Of a stretch of 11,703 nucleotides of DNA, positions 7,779-11,703 are shown in pieces; position 1 is the stretch's first letter, and every line of letters begins with the position of its first letter. The notes beneath the pieces were generated by a model. That model searched no databases. It saw only the letters and a program-made list of their open reading frames with translations, and had not been told where the DNA came from. Location: the NCBI GenBank assembly GCA_039816955.1, contig JBCBWU010000218.1, positions 1 to 11,703 on the forward strand, written 5' to 3'. The stretch comes from Lewinella sp039816955 (GTDB lineage: Bacteria > Bacteroidota > Bacteroidia > Chitinophagales > Saprospiraceae). The translations under genes were made by a program, and so were the position numbers.

Positions 7779-8318
7779 CTACTTCCTCTTCCGCCGGTAA
7801 TGGCGCTGTACAATCTGGCCCAAAAACACTTGGGTATCAAGGTGTTCCCATTTCAAGGGTGCGCTTAAGTCACCAAACAATGGAAAGCCACCGCCCAAAA
7901 GAATGGGAATGGTAGTAATTCGTAATTCATCGATCAAATCTGCCTTTAGAAAGTGCTGGATGGTAGTGCCGCCATCGATATAGAGTTTGTGGTAACCCAT
8001 AGCATGGATGCCCTCCAATACCTGCTTGGGGTTTCCGCCGGCCAAGCTCACCTTTCCCTTCAAGTTTTCCGGCACCGTTTTCAAGGAGTTACTCAGTACA
8101 ATGACGTGCTTGCTATATGGCCAATCAATGCCAAAACCAAGTACCGTTTCAAAAGTGGTGCGCCCCATGACGATGGCGTCAATTTCCTCCATGAGCGCAT
8201 TGTACCCCATGTCATTATTCTCAGGATTGGGGATAGAATGGAGCCACTCTATTTCTCCATTTTTCCCCGCGATGTATCCGTCTAGGCTGGTGGCAATAAA
8301 TACAATATTCTTTTTCAT
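7779..8318 (-). CDS. Dihydrofolate reductase family protein (RibD C-terminal domain)
   Basis: A 179-residue cytoplasmic protein made of one RibD_C/DHFR-like domain, as in the YyaP/YwjB group of stand-alone proteins. Visible family features are the N-terminal strand and loop with SLDGYIA (11-17), the IVMGRTTFE motif (49-57), the nucleotide-binding YIDGGTT (113-119), and ILLGGGFPLF near 142-151. Such proteins are presumed NADPH-dependent reductases, but the substrate is generally unknown, and nothing around it points to folate or riboflavin synthesis. The start is ATG 8318; a TTG nine bases upstream would extend it by three residues without added support. TATTTTTG on the - strand at 8404-8397 matches the Bacteroidota -7 consensus and lies about 80 bases upstream, so it may be transcribed alone. 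Confidence 0.88.
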   Translation of the reverse strand: MKKNIVFIATSLDGYIAGKNGEIEWLHSIPNPENNDMGYNALMEEIDAIVMGRTTFETVLGFGIDWPYSKHVIVLSNSLKTVPENLKGKVSLAGGNPKQVLEGIHAMGYHKLYIDGGTTIQHFLKADLIDELRITTIPILLGGGFPLFGDLSAPLKWEHLDTQVFLGQIVQRHYRRKRK

Positions 8319-8396
8319 TGGGTACAATTTACATCAGTCCAAGTCACGGACTGAGGAATAAGCCTGACCGCAGGACTAAAGTGTATTTTGATTGTA

Positions 8397-8404
8397 CAAA
8401 AATA
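8397..8404 (-). promoter_or_regulatory. Possible -7 element for the RibD_C gene
   Basis: The - strand reads TATTTTTG, a full match to the Bacteroidota sigma-A -7 motif TAnnTTTG, 79 bases before the ATG at 8318. No clear TTG is found at the expected -33 spacing, and the sequence is AT-rich, so this is a weak call. Confidence 0.25.
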
Positions 8405-8407
8405 ATC

Positions 8408-9124
8408 CTAGTGGGCTCTTTGATATCGAATCTCTGTTACGTGAACGCCATAGTTATTTTGGATCTTCATGTACCCTATATAGTCATGAGGGTTTGCTTC
8501 AATCAAGAAAGCGATGTACCCTTCGCTGTCAAAGTTTTCCCAATTTCCTAATTTATATCTTATGACTCCACAGACATACTGGTCTTGAGGTCTGCTGTAT
8601 GATTTTATGACGATGCCGTTTGAATAACTATCCGGTATATCTTCAACACAAACCCTGTCTCCAATATTTAACCGTTCTACCTCCAAATAATCGAACACCT
8701 CTTCGGTAACCAAGGAGTCGATTGCCTCGGGAACATAGTCTTCTACATTGATCTGATGGTAACAGTTCTCTCGGTAGAAACTGATTATGGTATCCCTGGT
8801 AACGGATCCTAAAATTCTCACCCGGGGATCAATATCGAAAAACTCCAACTCCTCTCTCCAGGCTCCGGAAACGGCATTGAGTAGGTCGTATTCAATTTTC
8901 AGATCTATTTGGCCATCTTCGTTTAAGTCGGCAGTGTAGACCCGTGGCTCAAACCACACTACTCCAGTATTATTGGGTACTAATTTGGAATCATCTCCAA
9001 TTTCCACACAATCGACAATTATCTCTGGTTCCGGAGGTGGAGGTAGGGGTGCTTCATCATCTCCCTGACCACAAGTCCACAGGCAGAGGACGAAAGCGGA
9101 AAGTATGAGGTACAATAATCTCAT
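8408..9124 (-). CDS. Predicted lipoprotein of unknown function with calcium-loop-like motif
   Basis: A 238-residue protein with a lipoprotein signal: MRLLYLILSAFVLCLWTC, where C18 followed by GQGDD is the probable lipidated cysteine. A proline-rich linker (about 26-33, PLPPPPEP) leads to the mature domain. Residues 66-74 read DLNEDGQID, an EF-hand/dockerin-like DxNxDGxID loop found in many secreted Bacteroidota proteins that describe a strand-rich domain. The rest (for example YIGYMKIQNNYG near the C-terminus) is not recognisable. ATG 9124 is chosen because it gives a compact signal peptide; an ATG at 9151 would add nine residues. It is flanked by intergenic gaps on both sides and is probably a single-gene unit. 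It should sit in the periplasm or outer membrane. Confidence 0.75.
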   Translation of the reverse strand: MRLLYLILSAFVLCLWTCGQGDDEAPLPPPPEPEIIVDCVEIGDDSKLVPNNTGVVWFEPRVYTADLNEDGQIDLKIEYDLLNAVSGAWREELEFFDIDPRVRILGSVTRDTIISFYRENCYHQINVEDYVPEAIDSLVTEEVFDYLEVERLNIGDRVCVEDIPDSYSNGIVIKSYSRPQDQYVCGVIRYKLGNWENFDSEGYIAFLIEANPHDYIGYMKIQNNYGVHVTEIRYQRAH

Positions 9125-9288
9125 TTGTTGGCTAAGTATTCTTGCGGCCATAATCTGTGCGCGTTTAGATGGTTTAATCCATAAGCATGCTACTGTGAGT
9201 TTCCCAAAAGCAGTACTTACTCTTAAAATTAAAAAGCTTTCTAATGCGGTGCTTAATCAATGTCTTTTAACACTTCTGCCTAAAGTTA

Positions 9289-9329
9289 TATTCGGAGGGC
9301 CGGCAAGCCGGCGTTCTAATGTCCGAATA
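9289..9329 (-). terminator. Nested hairpin downstream of the acyl-CoA synthetase gene
   Basis: An outer 8-base inverted repeat (TATTCGGA at 9289-9296 and TCCGAATA at 9322-9329) encloses an inner GC-rich hairpin made of two GCCGGC palindromes (9299-9304 and 9307-9312) separated by two bases. It begins 8 bases past the stop codon of the acyl-CoA synthetase gene read on the - strand, the right place for a terminator. There is no long T-run, as is common in this phylum. Confidence 0.6.
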
Positions 9330-9336
9330 GGTGCTT

Positions 9337-11004
9337 CTACAAACCCAATTCTTCCACACTAATCTTGCGCATCTCTACTTTCCTGATCTTACCGGTTACG
9401 GTCATGGGAAAATCGTTAGTAAACTTGAAATACTTGGGCACTTTGTAGTACGCGATCTCCCCCTCGCAGAAGTCGGTCAATTCGGCAGCAGTGATTTCAT
9501 TTCCTTCTTTGGCCTTGACCCAGGCCATCACTTCCTCTCCGTATTTCTGGCTGGGTACGCCAATCACTTGTACATCACTCACCTTGGGGTGTTTGTACAG
9601 AAATTCTTCGATCTCCCGCGGGTAAATATTCTCTCCACCTCTGATGATCATGTCTTTGATCCGCCCCACGATATTGATAAAACCTTCGTCGTCCATCACG
9701 GCTATATCGCCAGTGTGCATCCATCGGGCGCTGTCAATGGCCTCTCGCGTTTTGGCTTCATCGTTCCAGTAGCCTAGCATCACACTGTAGCCCCTTGTGC
9801 AGAGCTCACCCGGTACGCCCACCGGCACCACCTGCCCAGTGGATTCATCAATAATTTTGACTTCAACATGCGGTAATACCTGCCCAACGGTACTGACTTG
9901 CTTTTCTAGAGAAGTGCCCATCCGGGTCTGCGTACTCACGGGGCTGGTTTCCGTCATACCATAGGCGATCTGTACCTCGCTCATGTGCATGACCGACTGT
10001 ACTTGCTTCATGACTTCGATCGGGCAGGGCGAGCCAGCCATGATCCCCGTACGCAGGCTGCTCAAATCAAACTGAGCAAAATTCGGGTGCTCCAATTCGG
10101 CAATAAACATGGTGGGCACACCGTAGAGGGCGGTGGCTTTTTCCCGTTCTACTGCCTCCAAAACAGCCAATGGTTCAAAACCTTCGCTGGGATAAATCAT
10201 GCAAGCTCCGTGGGTAACGCACCCCAGATTGCCCAACACCATACCAAAACAATGGTACAAGGGTACAGGAATGATAAGCCGATCTTGATCGGAGAAATTC
10301 ATGGTTCTAGCCACGAAATAGCCATTATTCAGGATGTTGTGATGGCTTAAAGTGGCGCCTTTGGGGTAACCCGTTGTACCACTGGTATATTGGATATTGA
10401 TGGGGTCATCAAAAGCAAGTGAATCCTGCCGATCATTCAGTGCTTCTTCTTCTACCTCAGTTGCTTTAGTCAGAAAATCCTTCCATGATAAGAAACCCTC
10501 AAGTGCTTCATCTGACAAGGCAACCGTCATGCGCAAATCAGGTAGTTCTTTCGACGTTAATTCACCAAAAGCATGCTCAGTGATCTCCGGCGCCAAGTCC
10601 GCAATCATCTGGGTGTAGTAGGACGTCTTAAACGCTTTCGCCAGTACCAACATCTTGCAGCCCGACTGATTGAGCGCGTATTGCACTTCATGTTTCCGGT
10701 AAGATGGATTGATATTTACCAGTACTACCCCTGCTTTTGCGGTAGCAAATTGTAGTACCGTCCACTCTGCACAATTAGGTGCCCAAATACCCACACGATC
10801 TCCTTTTTCTAGACCACAGGCCATTAAAGCTCTGGCGCAAAGATTTACCTCTTGCTGCAACTCTTGATACGTCCAACGAATATGCTGATGGGTTACAATC
10901 AGCGCCTCGTTTTGGGGATACTGGCGAACAATAGCATCAAATTTTTCACCGATGGTCATACCAAGGAGGGGAATGGAACTGGTGCCCGAGCTATAGCTTT
11001 TCAT
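9337..11004 (-). CDS. AMP-forming acyl-CoA synthetase (fatty-acid CoA ligase)
   Basis: A 555-residue cytoplasmic enzyme that should activate a carboxylic acid, probably a medium- or long-chain fatty acid, to acyl-CoA through an acyl-AMP intermediate. All core ANL motifs are present: the P-loop YTSGTTGYPKG (206-216), the adenine-binding YGMTETSP (from Y348), the ATP-ribose aspartate D433 in HTGD, the hinge region with R448 in VGRIKDMIIRGGENIYP, and the catalytic lysine K539 in TGKIRK. Length and motifs fit the ACSF2-like/FadD group; chain-length preference cannot be read from the sequence. Start ATG 11004 is 10 bases after the stop of the alpha/beta hydrolase gene, so both are probably one transcript. 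The hairpin at 9289-9329 probably ends it. Confidence 0.93.
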   Translation of the reverse strand: MKSYSSGTSSIPLLGMTIGEKFDAIVRQYPQNEALIVTHQHIRWTYQELQQEVNLCARALMACGLEKGDRVGIWAPNCAEWTVLQFATAKAGVVLVNINPSYRKHEVQYALNQSGCKMLVLAKAFKTSYYTQMIADLAPEITEHAFGELTSKELPDLRMTVALSDEALEGFLSWKDFLTKATEVEEEALNDRQDSLAFDDPINIQYTSGTTGYPKGATLSHHNILNNGYFVARTMNFSDQDRLIIPVPLYHCFGMVLGNLGCVTHGACMIYPSEGFEPLAVLEAVEREKATALYGVPTMFIAELEHPNFAQFDLSSLRTGIMAGSPCPIEVMKQVQSVMHMSEVQIAYGMTETSPVSTQTRMGTSLEKQVSTVGQVLPHVEVKIIDESTGQVVPVGVPGELCTRGYSVMLGYWNDEAKTREAIDSARWMHTGDIAVMDDEGFINIVGRIKDMIIRGGENIYPREIEEFLYKHPKVSDVQVIGVPSQKYGEEVMAWVKAKEGNEITAAELTDFCEGEIAYYKVPKYFKFTNDFPMTVTGKIRKVEMRKISVEELGL

Positions 11005-11014
11005 CTTGCATATT

Positions 11015-11703
11015 TTAGGATGAGGATGATGGAAGACCCTCAGTTGATTTTATGTTTTTCACAAAAGTGGCGCTTAGTTCTAAAGTTAAGGAAGGCGCTT
11101 CTTTATGCGGTGCATGACCAACGTTTTTTAGCATCTCTATCTGGACCGTACCAGCAATATTATTGGCGATACCATCGATCTGCCGTACAGTACCGTACTG
11201 ATCCTGCTTTCCTTGCATAAGCAAACACGGGCAGCTAATTTGCGGTAGCAGATCTTCTATATTCCAATCCCGAAAATTTTCACTCAACCAAGTGTCGGCC
11301 CAGGCGTAGAAGACATCGTCGGTCTTGGTACCATGGTATTTGGTGAGCATCTGTTTGAGAATGCCCGCAGGGTAATTTTCACGTGCTTGACGGACGCCTT
11401 CCAGGGTAAGCTCCTCCACAAAAATGTGCGGTGCTTCTAGCAGTAGTCCTCTAATCTCACTACTGTATTTAGCTCCCGCAATCAAGGCAATAGAGGCGCC
11501 ATCGCTATGGCCGAATAGAATCGGCTGGGAAATCTCAAGTTGCTGCAACAACTCCATCAGGGTATCTGCCTCCGCTTCTAAATAGCGCTGCTGCCGGATT
11601 TGGCCCTGCGGATGAGCAGCGGATGCACCGTGGCCCAGCCGGTCATAAATCAGGTAGTTGCAGCTCGTTTGTTCAGCCAGTTTTTGCGGAAAATCACGCC
11701 AGG
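11015..11703 (-). CDS. Alpha/beta hydrolase, N-terminus beyond the window
   Basis: The frame is open from the stop at 11015 to the right edge, so the start is missing; about 229 residues are visible. The fold signature is clear: YLIYDRLGHGAS just after the edge, the nucleophile elbow GHSDGAS (serine codon at 11504-11506), a candidate acid in QGKQDQYG (aspartate codon 11201-11203), and the histidine in VGHAPHKE (codon 11114-11116). These order as a complete Ser-Asp-His triad. The family covers esterases, thioesterases, lipases and C-C hydrolases, and the substrate cannot be told. It is followed after 10 bases by the acyl-CoA synthetase gene, which suggests that it releases or handles a carboxylic acid or acyl thioester linked to that enzyme; this is inference from position. 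Confidence 0.88.
   Translation of the reverse strand, partial: WRDFPQKLAEQTSCNYLIYDRLGHGASAAHPQGQIRQQRYLEAEADTLMELLQQLEISQPILFGHSDGASIALIAGAKYSSEIRGLLLEAPHIFVEELTLEGVRQARENYPAGILKQMLTKYHGTKTDDVFYAWADTWLSENFRDWNIEDLLPQISCPCLLMQGKQDQYGTVRQIDGIANNIAGTVQIEMLKNVGHAPHKEAPSLTLELSATFVKNIKSTEGLPSSSS

Noticed and set aside
9331..9777. Forward-strand reading frame of about 148 codons opposite the acyl-CoA synthetase
   Set aside because: It lies antisense to a gene with all catalytic motifs and has no recognisable domain of its own; it is a shadow frame, as are the others opposite this gene.

Overview
The window looks like chromosomal DNA of a Bacteroidota bacterium, most likely of the Saprospiria/Lewinella type. 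This placement is inferred from content, not from a marker gene. The indicators are a LytS-type histidine kinase with a Y_Y_Y-like periplasmic module beside a LytTR response regulator, a large secreted protein ending in a gliding-motility/type IX secretion (T9SS type B) sorting domain, several signal-peptide proteins of unknown role, a scarcity of Shine-Dalgarno sequences, and middling GC content. I see no mobile element, CRISPR array, tRNA or rRNA.

Layout. Positions 1-291 hold no supportable gene. On the + strand, 292-1902 (sensor kinase) and 1899-2639 (response regulator) overlap by an ATGA and form one two-component operon. After a 245-base leader rich in small dyads comes 2885-5473, an 862-residue T9SS cargo protein with an apparent beta-propeller, a DUF11-like domain, Ig-like regions and a CHU_C tail. 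All further genes lie on the - strand. The convergent gap 5474-5651 carries a strong, nearly perfect inverted repeat with a third partial copy.

The - strand genes, from left to right, are: a secreted YD-repeat-like protein (5652-6632); a secreted DUF6624-like gene broken by one in-frame amber codon (6754-7695); a RibD_C/dihydrofolate-reductase-like protein (7779-8318); a lipoprotein of unknown function with a calcium-loop-like motif (8408-9124); a hairpin that probably terminates the next gene (9289-9329); an AMP-forming acyl-CoA synthetase (9337-11004); and an alpha/beta hydrolase running off the right edge (11015-11703). The last two are 10 bases apart and probably co-transcribed, hydrolase first.

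How the genes work together. The kinase/regulator pair probably senses an envelope signal and controls transcription; the secreted protein directly downstream is a possible but unproven target. The hydrolase and acyl-CoA synthetase suggest a small acyl/carboxylic-acid activation unit. The other - strand genes look like independent single-gene units. I found no convincing new multi-gene defence or biosynthetic system. The best leads are the amber-interrupted gene, the repeat element between the convergent genes, and the unusual ectodomain of the histidine kinase.
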